Source of the DNA: Arthrobacter sp. Bi26
GTDB taxonomy: Bacteria; Actinomycetota; Actinomycetes; Actinomycetales; Micrococcaceae
Reading direction: 5' to 3'
Assembly (NCBI RefSeq): GCF_918697925.1
Contig: NZ_CAKKMF010000002.1
Coordinates: 56,988 to 120,987, forward strand
DNA length: 64,000 nucleotides
In this document: in pieces, positions 42,247 to 49,918 of the stretch
Numbering within the stretch: position 1 is the first letter of the stretch
How the letters are laid out: every line of letters starts with the position of its first letter
Notes under the pieces: generated by a model
The model's database searches: none
Told to the model about the DNA's origin: nothing
What the model saw: only the letters and a program-made list of their open reading frames with translations
Translations under genes and position numbers: made by a program

Positions 42247-43326
42247 ATGATTTCAATGGAGAATAGTTCGGGCACGCCATCGGTTGAGGCTGCACCCCCG
42301 AAGCAGCCCACGCGCGCCCACCCCATCACCCTGCGTCAGGTCGCGGAAGCAGCCGGCGTCTCCACCGCCACCGTCTCGTTGGTCGTCAACATGAAAAAGG
42401 ACGCCCGCATCTCTGCCGCCACCCGGAAACGGGTTCGGGACGCGATTCGGGACCTTGGCTACCGGCCCAATGCGATGGCCCAAACCCTGGTCAGCGGCAG
42501 CTCCCGGTTCATCGGCCTCGTGGCCGACTCCATCGCAACCACACCCTTCGCAGGCCAGATCATCCACGGGGCCCAGGATGAGGCCTGGAAACATGGATAC
42601 GCCCTCCTGATCGCCAACACCGAAGGCAATAGCGAGCTTGAGACGGACGCGATCTCCATGATGCTCGAATACAAGGTCCGCGGCATCCTCTACTCGACCT
42701 GGTTCCACCGCGCCACCGACATACCGGTCTCTCTTCGCGAAGCGGACTTCGTCCTCGTCAACTGCTTCTCGACGGAACCGGGCGCACGGGCCGTGGTCCC
42801 CGATGAGGCACAAGGTGGCCGTTCAGCGACGGAAATCCTGCTGCGGCACGGCCACCGCCGGATTGCCTTCATCAACGCCACCATCCCCGCTCCTGCCAAG
42901 GACGGGCGCCTTCAGGGCTACAGGGATGCCCTGGAAGCGGCAGGGATCCCGTTCGACGAGGGCCTGGTCCTGGAAGCCTATCCCAACCAGGAAGGCGGAT
43001 ACGGGGCGACCGTGGAACTCCTCAAGCGCGGCGTCTCGGCCGTGTATTGCTACAACGACCGCATGGCGATGGGACTTTACGACGGGCTGCGCGAGCACGG
43101 CCTGTCCATCCCGGACGACATGGCCGTGGTGGGTTTCGACAACCAAGAAGTCATCGCCGCCCATCTCCGGCCCCCGCTTTCCACGGTGTCTCTCCCCCAC
43201 TACGAACTGGGCGCAGCCGGAGTCCGGATGCTGCTGGGCCTTGACGAGGCACCGGACAATGCCGCCGCAAAAATTAACTGTCCCACAGTGGAGCGAACCT
43301 CCGTCCAGGCGCTGGCACCGGCATAG
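42247..43326 (+). CDS. LacI family transcriptional regulator
   Basis: 359 residues from ATG 42247, preceded by GAAGGAGG; an ATG at 42205 overlapping the permease stop is in frame but less well supported. Seen: helix-turn-helix ITLRQVAEAAGVSTATVSLVV (about 21-41), hinge region DLGYRPNAMAQTLVSG, and a periplasmic-binding-like sugar domain (FIGLVADSIAT onward) with VGFDNQEV near 299. Last gene of the operon it probably represses through the two inverted sites at 37491 and 37536. Confidence 0.9.
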   Translation: MISMENSSGTPSVEAAPPKQPTRAHPITLRQVAEAAGVSTATVSLVVNMKKDARISAATRKRVRDAIRDLGYRPNAMAQTLVSGSSRFIGLVADSIATTPFAGQIIHGAQDEAWKHGYALLIANTEGNSELETDAISMMLEYKVRGILYSTWFHRATDIPVSLREADFVLVNCFSTEPGARAVVPDEAQGGRSATEILLRHGHRRIAFINATIPAPAKDGRLQGYRDALEAAGIPFDEGLVLEAYPNQEGGYGATVELLKRGVSAVYCYNDRMAMGLYDGLREHGLSIPDDMAVVGFDNQEVIAAHLRPPLSTVSLPHYELGAAGVRMLLGLDEAPDNAAAKINCPTVERTSVQALAPA

Positions 43327-43392
43327 GCGGCCTGCGGATACCTGCGCAGCCCGCACTCCCCCCAGGAACACCCGGGGCTAGGGCGTGTCTCC

Positions 43393-44253
43393 TTATTGTC
43401 GTAGCCAGATGACGACGGCGTAGAGGACGACGCCTGCACGGTAGGTCAGCGCGAGTTTGTCGTAGCGGGTGGCGATGGCGCGCCATTGTTTGAAGAGGCT
43501 GAAGGATCTTTCGACAGTGTTGCGGCCTTTGTAGGTTTCGGCGTCGAAGTTCACGGGGCGCCCGCCGCGTGAACCACGGCGTTTCCGGTGTCCGATCTGG
43601 TCGGACGGTTCCGGGATGACGGCTTTGATGCCCCGACCGCGCAGTAGTGACCGGTTGGCCCTGGAGGAGTACGCCTTGTCGACCATCACGGCATCCGGCC
43701 GCGTTCTGGCCGGGCCCCCGCCGAGACGGGGCACCCGCACTGCCTCCATGACGACCGGGAACATCGGCGAGTCACCGCCCTGTCCGGGGCCCAGGATCAT
43801 GGCCAGCGGCCTGCCTTTTCCGTCGCAGGCGTGATGGATCTTGGTGCTCAGCCCGCCGCGGGAGCGGCCGATGGCGTGGTCTGAGGGTTCAGCAAACAGT
43901 TTCTTGTATTTCGGGAGTTCCCCCTGTGCTGCGGGGAAGGTTCGTCCCGTGCTGGTGGGCCCGGTTGATGGTCGAATCCACCGAAACTGCCCAGTCGACC
44001 TGCCCGGTGGCGTCCGCCTCGGCCAGAAGCCTCGCGTGGATCCGGTCCCATGTCCCGTCGGAGGCGAAACGCCGGTGACGCTTCCATACCGTCTGCCAGG
44101 GACCAAACTCCGCAGGTAGGTCCCGCCATGCAATTCCGCACCGGTACCGGTAGATAATGCCTTCAATGACCTGGCGGTGGCCACGGAACGGGCGCCCCCG
44201 CTGTCCGTCCGAGCTGGGCAGCAACGGCTCGATCCGGGACCACTGCTCATCAC
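43393..44253 (-). CDS. IS5-family transposase, distal frame (orfB)
   Basis: C-terminal part of the DDE transposase. The frame is open from 44253, but homology to transposases begins only about 43980 (ELPKYKKLFAEPSDHAIGRSRGG), and the part before it is shadow reading of orfA. Seen: the second catalytic Asp in DAVMVDKAYSSRANR and the catalytic Glu in RNTVERSFSLFKQW, then RYDKLALTYRAGVVLYAVVIWLRQ. The TAA stop lies inside the left terminal repeat. It must be fused to orfA by a frameshift; the offset corresponds to +1 (or -2) relative to orfA. Confidence 0.85.
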   Translation of the reverse strand: MMSSGPGSSRCCPARTDSGGARSVATARSLKALSTGTGAELHGGTYLRSLVPGRRYGSVTGVSPPTGHGTGSTRGFWPRRTPPGRSTGQFRWIRPSTGPTSTGRTFPAAQGELPKYKKLFAEPSDHAIGRSRGGLSTKIHHACDGKGRPLAMILGPGQGGDSPMFPVVMEAVRVPRLGGGPARTRPDAVMVDKAYSSRANRSLLRGRGIKAVIPEPSDQIGHRKRRGSRGGRPVNFDAETYKGRNTVERSFSLFKQWRAIATRYDKLALTYRAGVVLYAVVIWLRQ

Positions 44254-44275
44254 TCAAAACAGATGTTCTCGACAC
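43889..44275 (-). CDS. IS5-family transposase, proximal frame (orfA)
   Basis: 128 residues: LSDEQWSRIEPLLPSSDGQRGRP (DUF4096-type N-terminal domain), GIIYRYRCGIAWRDLPAEFGPWQTVWKRHRRF, then the first catalytic Asp in WAVSVDSTINRAHQHG. Stops at 43889 shortly after the overlap region. Provides the DNA-binding half of the transposase; on its own it may act as an inhibitor, as in other two-frame IS elements. Confidence 0.87.
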   Translation of the reverse strand: MSRTSVLSDEQWSRIEPLLPSSDGQRGRPFRGHRQVIEGIIYRYRCGIAWRDLPAEFGPWQTVWKRHRRFASDGTWDRIHARLLAEADATGQVDWAVSVDSTINRAHQHGTNLPRSTGGTPEIQETVC

Positions 44276-44320
44276 CGTTTAAGCATTCCAGCCAGCAACC
44301 CCCTATTTAGGAGACACGCC

Positions 44321-44686
44321 CTAGTCCGCCGGCCGGGGAGGTTCGTGGAGTCCGAATGCCGAGCCTTGGTCGTCCTTGCAGAGCTTGAACCTGCCGTACT
44401 CCCCCGCACTGGTCTCATCCCCAAGCTCGGGTTCGTCGACTGAGCCGCCGAGCTCCCGAACCCGGTCCAGTGCGGCATCCATGTCGTCCACCCCGAAGAA
44501 GATGTACGGCACGGCGCCGGAGTCGCCGCCGTGCATCCCGCCGGAGAGCCCGGGCGTGCCGATCATGAATCCTCCGCCGGCGGAGGGCCCGGGCGTGAAG
44601 TCCCAGCCGAAGAGCGCCCCGTAGAACGCCTTGCCGCGCTGGGGATCTTTGACGCCGATTTCAAAGAACGCTGGCTCGCCGGACAT
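44321..44686 (-). CDS. VOC family (glyoxalase-fold) protein, 3' end at an IS insertion
   Basis: 121 residues from ATG 44686, preceded by AGGAGGAG; an open extension to 44944 is not family-like. Seen: FFEIGVKDPQRGKAFYGALFGW near 7-28, GVDDMDAALDRVRELGGSVDEP near 68-89 and DDQGSAFGLHEPP at the end, the typical single-domain VOC pattern for glyoxalase/dioxygenase-superfamily proteins. The TAG stop (44323-44321) is formed across the IS right boundary, so the last base of the stop codon is the first base of the IS. The reading frame seems complete. Function unknown, perhaps small-molecule binding. Confidence 0.85.
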   Translation of the reverse strand: MSGEPAFFEIGVKDPQRGKAFYGALFGWDFTPGPSAGGGFMIGTPGLSGGMHGGDSGAVPYIFFGVDDMDAALDRVRELGGSVDEPELGDETSAGEYGRFKLCKDDQGSAFGLHEPPRPAD

Positions 44687-44787
44687 GGCTCCTCCTGGTC
44701 TTGGGTGAGAACGCACCCACCCTAGGACCGAATGCCCGGGCACACAATGGTGCGGAGCTTTTGCAGCTGCTGGCGATTGTCGAATCA

Positions 44788-44835
44788 ACGGCAAGCGGAC
44801 GACGGCGGGGAGTCCCGCCGTCGTCCGCTTGCCGT
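44788..44835. terminator. Very stable hairpin terminator, repeated type
   Basis: Perfect 22-base-pair stem with loop GAGT; arms contain GGCAAGCGGACGACGGCGGG. It follows the TAG stop at 44844 on the minus strand. A 14-base-pair version with the same arm is at 31836-31875. Both are preceded, on the coding strand, by the same ACTGTAGGGC overlapping the stop. Confidence 0.8.
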
Positions 44836-44843
44836 TTGCTGCC

Positions 44844-45107
44844 CTACAGTCTGTGATGCTCCGGAGCTGCCCACCGGGGTTCTCCGGAATCGGCCTTGCT
44901 TGCCGGTTGGCCTGCATACGTCCAGACACATGGCCGGCCGGCATCGCTCGGGAGAAGCTGGCCTTCGTACAGCGAGATGCTCGCTCCCGCCGGACTCTGC
45001 CAGACTCCGGTCAGTTCGCAGTGGGTGCCGGTGGCTTGCCGCCGTGGCGCCGAGAGGTTGATGATCCTGCGTGCCCGTTTCTCGGCAACGGGAAGTCTCT
45101 TCTTCAC
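44844..45107 (-). CDS. 87-residue protein of unknown function, coupled to a DUF1445 gene
   Basis: Starts at a GTG that overlaps the TGA of the upstream DUF1445 gene (GTGA) and ends at a TAG followed by a strong terminator, so it is the last gene of a three-gene operon. Basic N-terminus KKRLPVAEKRARRI, then GTHCELTGVWQSP, ASISLYEGQLLPSD and PCVWTYAGQPA, which read as a small beta-strand-rich soluble domain. No family recognised. The coupling and terminator argue for a real gene despite its size. Confidence 0.6.
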   Translation of the reverse strand: MKKRLPVAEKRARRIINLSAPRRQATGTHCELTGVWQSPAGASISLYEGQLLPSDAGRPCVWTYAGQPASKADSGEPRWAAPEHHRL

Positions 45108-45907
45108 AATGACGCTCCTGCCGGTTCCCGGTAGGTGCTTTCGGGAACATCAGTGATGAACATGTGTCCGGGGGCGTGGCTGATGGCGAAGGCGGGCCTG
45201 GATGCCATCACTGCACTCTGCGGTGTCACGCCGCAGGCCCAGAAAACCGGCACTTCCCCCGGCCTGATCTCCACCGCATCGCCGAAGTCGGGGCGGTTGA
45301 TGTCGGCAATGCCGAGGTCCCCGGGCGCCCCGACATGAACCGGGCTGCCGTGGACCTTGGGCACTTCCGACGTCACCCTGATTGCCGTTTCGACCAGCTC
45401 GAGCGGCATCGGGCGCATGGAAACCACCATCGGTCCGTGGATTCGTCCCGCAGGGATGCACGCGATGTTCGTGCGGTACATGGGGACGTTACGGCCCGTT
45501 TCGGTATGCCGGAGCGGGACGCCCTCGCTGGCGAGCGCGGCTTCGAAGGTGAAACTGCAGCCGATGAGGACGCCCACCATGTCATCACGCCAGACCGATG
45601 CGACGTCCGTGACTTCATCGGCAAGTTCGCCGTCCACCCACACCCGGTAGGCGGGGATGTCACTGCGGATGTCAGACCCTGCGGCGAGGGCGCTCTCGTA
45701 CTGTCCCGCCGGGATGACGTCGATGACGGGGCAGGCCTTGGGGTTGAGCCGGCAGAACTCGATGAATTCGTCGGCGTAGTCGGCCGTCACCGCTATCAGG
45801 TTTGCCTGGGTGTAGCCGTCGCTCCATCCGGAGGTGGGGGTGACCAGGCCGTTGCGAAACTTCAGGCGCGCATCGGAGGGTGCCTGGAGTGCGTTGATCT
45901 GGTTCAC
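45104..45907 (-). CDS. DUF1445 family protein (D-glutamate cyclase / putative hydro-lyase)
   Basis: 267 residues from a GTG at 45907 that overlaps the transporter stop. Seen: FRNGLVTPTSGWSDGYTQANL (17-37, read in parts), FCRLNPKACPVIDV near 51, IGCSFTFEAAL near 113, RTNIACIPAGRIHGPMVVSMRP near 143 and FWACGVTPQSAVM near 222, the DUF1445 signatures. Family members include mammalian D-glutamate cyclase (DGLUCY), and bacterial members are commonly annotated as hydro-lyases next to 5-oxoproline or organic-acid genes. The MHS transporter upstream fits import of a small acid substrate. Confidence 0.88.
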   Translation of the reverse strand: MNQINALQAPSDARLKFRNGLVTPTSGWSDGYTQANLIAVTADYADEFIEFCRLNPKACPVIDVIPAGQYESALAAGSDIRSDIPAYRVWVDGELADEVTDVASVWRDDMVGVLIGCSFTFEAALASEGVPLRHTETGRNVPMYRTNIACIPAGRIHGPMVVSMRPMPLELVETAIRVTSEVPKVHGSPVHVGAPGDLGIADINRPDFGDAVEIRPGEVPVFWACGVTPQSAVMASRPAFAISHAPGHMFITDVPESTYREPAGASL

Positions 45908-47259
45908 CGGGTCTCCGCCAGCTCAGTTGAAGACTGCAGGTACTCCTGGTCCTCGGCAACGTTGGAGTCCCGTCCCAGGGCCAGGCCCACCAGGGTCAGG
46001 AGGCAGGCAACGCTGAGGTAGATGGCAACCGGAACCCAGCTGTTGAAGGTGCTCAGCAGGAGGGTGAACATGAACGGTGCGATGGCGCCACCGATGATTC
46101 CGGCGAAGGTGTAGGCCAGCGAACTGCCGGTGGAGCGGAGCCGCGGCGAGAACTGTTCAACAACGAAGGCCGCCTGGGGTCCGTACATAAACGAGTGGCA
46201 GAGCAGGCCCAGCACCGTTCCCACTATCAGCATGACCGGGGACCGACCTTCGAGGACGATGAAGAACAGGTACCCCCAGACGGCGGCGGCCACTGCGGCG
46301 ATGGCGTAGACCAGCCGGCGGTTGATGCGGTCAGAGATGGCTCCGGCAAGCGGCATGGTGAAAATCTGGAGTGCCGAACCGATGAGGACGGCCACCAGCA
46401 CTTGGCCGCGGTCGAAGCCAAGTTTCTGAATGCCGTAGGTGAGCATAAAGACGGTGCACATCGCGTAGATGACGTCCGGGCCGATGCGGCTGAGCATGGC
46501 CGCGATGAGGGGCCGGCGCTGGGTTGCCAGGACTTCGCGGATCGGGGACTTGGGCTTGTCTCCCCTGGCCTCCATGGCCTTGAAGATGGGGGTGTCCTCA
46601 AGCTTGAGCCGGATCCAGAGCCCGAAGGCCACCAGCAGTGCCGAGATCAGGAAGGCGATTCGCCAGCCGAAGTTCAGGAAATCCTCTTCGGACAGGGTCA
46701 AAGTCAGGACGGCAAGCGCGCCGTTGGCCATCAGGTTGCCGGCGGGCGGGCCGATCTGCGCGGCGGATGCCCAGAAACCGCGGCGGTTCGGGTCACCGAA
46801 TTCACTGGAGAGCAGGACTGCCCCGCCCCACTCGCCGCCGACGCCGACACCCTGCGCGAAGCGGAGGAAGACCAGGATGGCGGGGGCGATGATGCCGATG
46901 GTGTCGTACGTGGGCAGCAGGCCGATGAGGAACGTGGCGACGCCGATCAGCATCAGCGTGATGACCAGGATCTTCTTGCGGCCGATCTCGTCCCCGAGCC
47001 GGCCGAAGATGATGCCACCGACGGGCCGGGAAATGTAGCCCACGGCGTAGGTGGAGAAGGCCAGCAGGGTGCCCGTGACAGGGTCCGAGGCCGGGAAGAA
47101 GACCAGCGGGAAAACGATCGCAGCCGCGGCGGAGTAGACGGCGAAGTCATAGAACTCCAGCGCGGTTCCGGTCAGGCTGGCCGCGAATGCCTTGTACATG
47201 CCCTTGCGCCCCACAAAGGGTTTCGGGTCAGCGGGGGCCATTACAGATGGAGTGGCCAT
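45904..47259 (-). CDS. MFS transporter, metabolite:H+ symporter (MHS) family
   Basis: 451 residues from ATG 47259, preceded by GGAGGTACAA; an in-frame ATG at 47289 is less likely. Twelve predicted helices. Seen: ASLTGTALEFYDFAVYSAAA in helix 1 (MHS signature), GRLGDEIGRKKILV in the 2-3 loop, and RFAQGVGVGGEWGGAVLLSSE in helix 4. MHS proteins import organic acids, osmolytes and aromatic acids with protons. Translationally coupled (GTGA) to the DUF1445 gene. The promoter region carries GntR-like palindromes at 47417-47448. Confidence 0.9.
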   Translation of the reverse strand: MATPSVMAPADPKPFVGRKGMYKAFAASLTGTALEFYDFAVYSAAAAIVFPLVFFPASDPVTGTLLAFSTYAVGYISRPVGGIIFGRLGDEIGRKKILVITLMLIGVATFLIGLLPTYDTIGIIAPAILVFLRFAQGVGVGGEWGGAVLLSSEFGDPNRRGFWASAAQIGPPAGNLMANGALAVLTLTLSEEDFLNFGWRIAFLISALLVAFGLWIRLKLEDTPIFKAMEARGDKPKSPIREVLATQRRPLIAAMLSRIGPDVIYAMCTVFMLTYGIQKLGFDRGQVLVAVLIGSALQIFTMPLAGAISDRINRRLVYAIAAVAAAVWGYLFFIVLEGRSPVMLIVGTVLGLLCHSFMYGPQAAFVVEQFSPRLRSTGSSLAYTFAGIIGGAIAPFMFTLLLSTFNSWVPVAIYLSVACLLTLVGLALGRDSNVAEDQEYLQSSTELAETR

Positions 47260-47416
47260 TTGTACCTCCATGAAGAGTGTGGATGTCATCCGAGTGCGGG
47301 CGGATGGTGTTTGTGCGCCTTTTCTGTCCGGACCTGCGTCGTTGCAGGTGGGGACATCCGGGTGCGTGTGCGGCTACCGTGATGGGCTGCGGAAGTCGGG
47401 ACTGCGATCAATTGTT

Positions 47417-47448
47417 GGATTGTTGAACAATCCGAACTTGTTGAACAA
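47417..47448. promoter_or_regulatory. GntR/FadR-like operator palindromes
   Basis: GGATTGTT-G-AACAATCC (47417-47433) is a perfect 17-base palindrome, and TTGTTGAACAA (47438-47448) repeats its core 21 bases later. They lie about 160-190 bases before the transporter ATG. GntR-type regulators of the FadR subfamily commonly bind short T/G-A/C palindromes of this size; no regulator gene is adjacent. Confidence 0.55.
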
Positions 47449-47617
47449 TTTACGCGACGCAGATCACACCGTCAAGGGGTTGACGGTGATGCAGTCGTCG
47501 CGGCTCTTGCCGGATTTAAGGCGGGGAAGCGCTAGTTCGAAGCCTCGGGCCCCGACGCATGGACCGCCGTCTGGTGCTCTTCCGACCGCGCGAGGTAGTC
47601 GGTCAGGCAGTAGGCCG

Positions 47618-47677
47618 CGTGCAGGCGTCGTCCTCTACGCCGTCGTCATCTGGCTACGACAATAAGGAGACACGCCC
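47618..47677 (+). mobile_element. 60-base remnant of the IS5-family element
   Basis: Identical to the orfB-proximal end of the complete IS at 43381, in inverse orientation: encodes the last residues AGVVLYAVVIWLRQ, the TAA and the 15-base terminal repeat ending at 47677, followed by TAG as in the intact copy. The rest of the element is missing. Confidence 0.85.
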
Positions 47678-47890
47678 TAGTCCTTGATTCACGCGTGATC
47701 CCGCCGGTTCTTGCCCCAAGGGAGAGCCGGCGGGGTCTTGTTTCCTCGACCACCGGAGGTGAGAAAGCATGACCTCGCCCCCTACTCCAGTACTCACATT
47801 CATCCCACCGATAGCGGATCTTACGTAAAGTCGAATCCGCGCAGAGACGAACTACCCGTCTCGAGGCCGACAGAAGAAATGTTCTGCGCC

Positions 47891-49918
47891 CTAAACCTCG
47901 GCCACAGGAGCCGCGAACTGCGCCGCGTACAGCGCCGCGTACGCCCCGCCCGCAGCCAACAATTGAGCGTGCGAGCCCTGCTCCACGATCTGCCCGGACT
48001 CCATCACCAGGATGAGGTCGGCGTCGCGGATGGTGGAGAGCCGGTGGGCAATGACAAACGAAGTCCGGTCGGATCTCAAAGCACTCATCGCCTTCTGCAC
48101 CAGGACCTCGGTCCGCGTATCCACTGAAGAAGTCGCCTCGTCCAGGATCAGCACGGACGGCCGGGCTAGGAACGCCCGGGCAATCGTGAGCAGCTGTTTC
48201 TCGCCGGCGGAGACGTTGGAGCCCTCGTCGTCGAGCACGGTGTCGTAGCCCTCCGGCAGGGACCGGACGAACCGGTCCACATAGGTCGCCCGCGCCGCCT
48301 CCAGGATCTCGTCCTCCGAAGCACCAGGCCGGCCGTAGGCGATGTTGTCCCGGATGGTCCCGCCGAACAGCCAGGTGTCCTGCAGCACCATGCCCATCCG
48401 CGAGCGCAGCTCGTCGCGGGTCATCGCGGTGACGTCCACGCCGTCGAGCGTGATCCGCCCGGCGTCGAGTTCGTAGAAACGCATCATCAGGTTCACCAGG
48501 GTGGTCTTGCCCGCGCCGGTGTGCCCCACGATGGCCACCGTCTGCCCCGGCTCCGCGACCAGGCTCAGGGAAGTGATCAGCGGCTTGTCCGGGGAGTAGG
48601 AGAAGGAGACGTCCTCGAACACCAGCCGGCCGCGGCCCCCGTTAGGCGCCACCGACGGATAAGGATCCGCCGACTGTTCCTCGGTGTCCAACAGCTCAAA
48701 CACCCGCTCGGCCGAGGCCACGCCGGACTGCAGCAGGTTCGCCATGGAGCCCAGCTGGGCCAGCGGCTGGGTGAACTGCCGGGAGTACTGGATGAACGCC
48801 TGCACGTCGCCCAGCTGCATCGCCCCCGAGGCCACCTGCAGGCCGCCCACCACGGCGATCCCCACGTAGACCAGGTTCCCGATGAACGTCATGGCCGGCA
48901 TGATCAGCCCGGAAATGAACTGCGCGCCGAAGCTCGCCTGGTACAGCTCCACGTTCTTCTGCCGGAACCGCTCCTCCACTTCGCGCTGCCGGCCGAAGAC
49001 CTTCACCAGCGCGTGCCCGGTGTAGGTCTCCTCGATCTGCCCGTTCAGCTCGCCGGTGTGTTTCCACTGCGACACGAACAGCTTCTGGGAGCGTTTGGCG
49101 ATCACCGCCGTCGTCACCAGGGTCAGCGGAATGGTCACCAGCGCGATCAGCGCCAGCGTGGGCGAGAGCAGGATCATCATCACAAGCACCCCCACCACGG
49201 TCAGCACCGAGGTCACGGCCTGGCTGATGGACTGCTGGAGGCTTTGGGAGATGTTGTCGACGTCGTTGGTCACCCGGCTGAGCAGCTCGCCGCGCTGGAT
49301 CGAGTCGAAGTAGCGCAGCGGCAGCCCGTTGATCTTCGCCTCGATCCGTTCGCGCAGCCGGAAGACTGTGCGCTGCACGACGCCGTTGAGGATATACGCC
49401 TGCAGCCAGCCGAACGCCGAGGCCAGCACGTACAGGGCAACCGCCCACAGCAGCACGGTGGCCAGCGCGGCGAAGTCGATCCCGGCGCCGGGCGTCAGCG
49501 TCATGGCGCTGAGCATGTCCGCCTGCTGGGTCTCCCCCGCGGCGCGCAGCTGCGCGATCACCTGGGCCTGGGTCTCCCCGGCGGGCAGCTGCTTGGACAC
49601 GACGCCGGCGAAGATCAGGTTGGTGCCTTCGCCCAGCAGCCGGGGCCCGATCACCGAGAACGTCACGCTCACGACGGCGAGCAGCAGGACCAGCGTCAGC
49701 CACAGCCGTTCGGGTCTCAGCTCCCCCAGCAGCCGCCGGGCGGACGGCCCGAAGTTCATGGCCTTCTCCGCCGGGATGTTCATCCCGGCAAACGGTCCGC
49801 CGCGGCCGGGCCCACCCGCGGGGCGGGGAATCCGCAGCGGGGCCTGCGCGGCGGGCGCCCCGGAAACCCCGGGGGCGGCGGCGGGGACCGGCGTCGGTGC
49901 CTTGTCGGTGCGGCTCAT
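47891..49918 (-). CDS. ABC exporter half-transporter (multidrug type), subunit with consensus ATPase
   Basis: 675 residues: an extra Pro/Ala/Gly-rich N-terminal tail (1-50), six-helix exporter membrane domain (about 65-380) and a nucleotide-binding domain with Walker A GHTGAGKTTLV near 479, signature NVSAGEKQLL near 580 (diverged from LSGGQ) and Walker B LILDEATSSVDT with the catalytic Glu near 605. A roughly 60-residue insert with PAGETQAQVIAQLRAAGETQQADML lies between helices 1 and 2. It overlaps the partner gene by 4 bases, a heterodimeric exporter of the TmrAB/BmrCD kind. Likely exports lipophilic compounds. Confidence 0.9.
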   Translation of the reverse strand: MSRTDKAPTPVPAAAPGVSGAPAAQAPLRIPRPAGGPGRGGPFAGMNIPAEKAMNFGPSARRLLGELRPERLWLTLVLLLAVVSVTFSVIGPRLLGEGTNLIFAGVVSKQLPAGETQAQVIAQLRAAGETQQADMLSAMTLTPGAGIDFAALATVLLWAVALYVLASAFGWLQAYILNGVVQRTVFRLRERIEAKINGLPLRYFDSIQRGELLSRVTNDVDNISQSLQQSISQAVTSVLTVVGVLVMMILLSPTLALIALVTIPLTLVTTAVIAKRSQKLFVSQWKHTGELNGQIEETYTGHALVKVFGRQREVEERFRQKNVELYQASFGAQFISGLIMPAMTFIGNLVYVGIAVVGGLQVASGAMQLGDVQAFIQYSRQFTQPLAQLGSMANLLQSGVASAERVFELLDTEEQSADPYPSVAPNGGRGRLVFEDVSFSYSPDKPLITSLSLVAEPGQTVAIVGHTGAGKTTLVNLMMRFYELDAGRITLDGVDVTAMTRDELRSRMGMVLQDTWLFGGTIRDNIAYGRPGASEDEILEAARATYVDRFVRSLPEGYDTVLDDEGSNVSAGEKQLLTIARAFLARPSVLILDEATSSVDTRTEVLVQKAMSALRSDRTSFVIAHRLSTIRDADLILVMESGQIVEQGSHAQLLAAGGAYAALYAAQFAAPVAEV

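Larger units (their letters stand above)
43381..44321 (-). mobile_element. Complete IS5-family insertion sequence (two-frame transposase)
   Basis: 941-base element with perfect 15-base terminal inverted repeats GGGCGTGTCTCCTTA (43381-43395 and 44307-44321) flanked on both sides by TA within CTAG, consistent with a TA or CTAG target duplication. It carries two overlapping transposase frames on the minus strand. A 60-base copy of its left end, in inverse orientation, is found at 47618-47677. Confidence 0.9.
47260..47890. other. 630-base intergenic region with operator palindromes and an IS scar
   Basis: Contains the promoter side of the MHS operon with two TTGTTGAACAA sites, an inverted repeat CACCGTCAA-GGGG-TTGACGGTG at 47467-47488, a possible 3' scrap of a gene on the minus strand ending at 47532 (reads CLTDYLARSEEHQTAVHASG), the IS remnant at 47618 and an open stretch before the ABC exporter gene end. 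No intact gene recognised. Confidence 0.6.

Noticed and set aside
46195..47382. 395-codon plus-strand open frame, very rich in Asp/Glu/Gly/His
   Set aside because: Antisense to the MHS transporter; composition is that of a complementary frame and no motif is present.
47531..47560. GTTCGAAGC resembling a tRNA T-loop
   Set aside because: No matching T-stem, anticodon arm or acceptor stem around it; no tRNA supported anywhere in the window.
47192..47665. 157-codon plus-strand frame ending in AGVVLYAVVIWLRQ
   Set aside because: Only the last 15 codons are meaningful, as the scar of the IS5-family transposase; the rest crosses the MHS promoter region.
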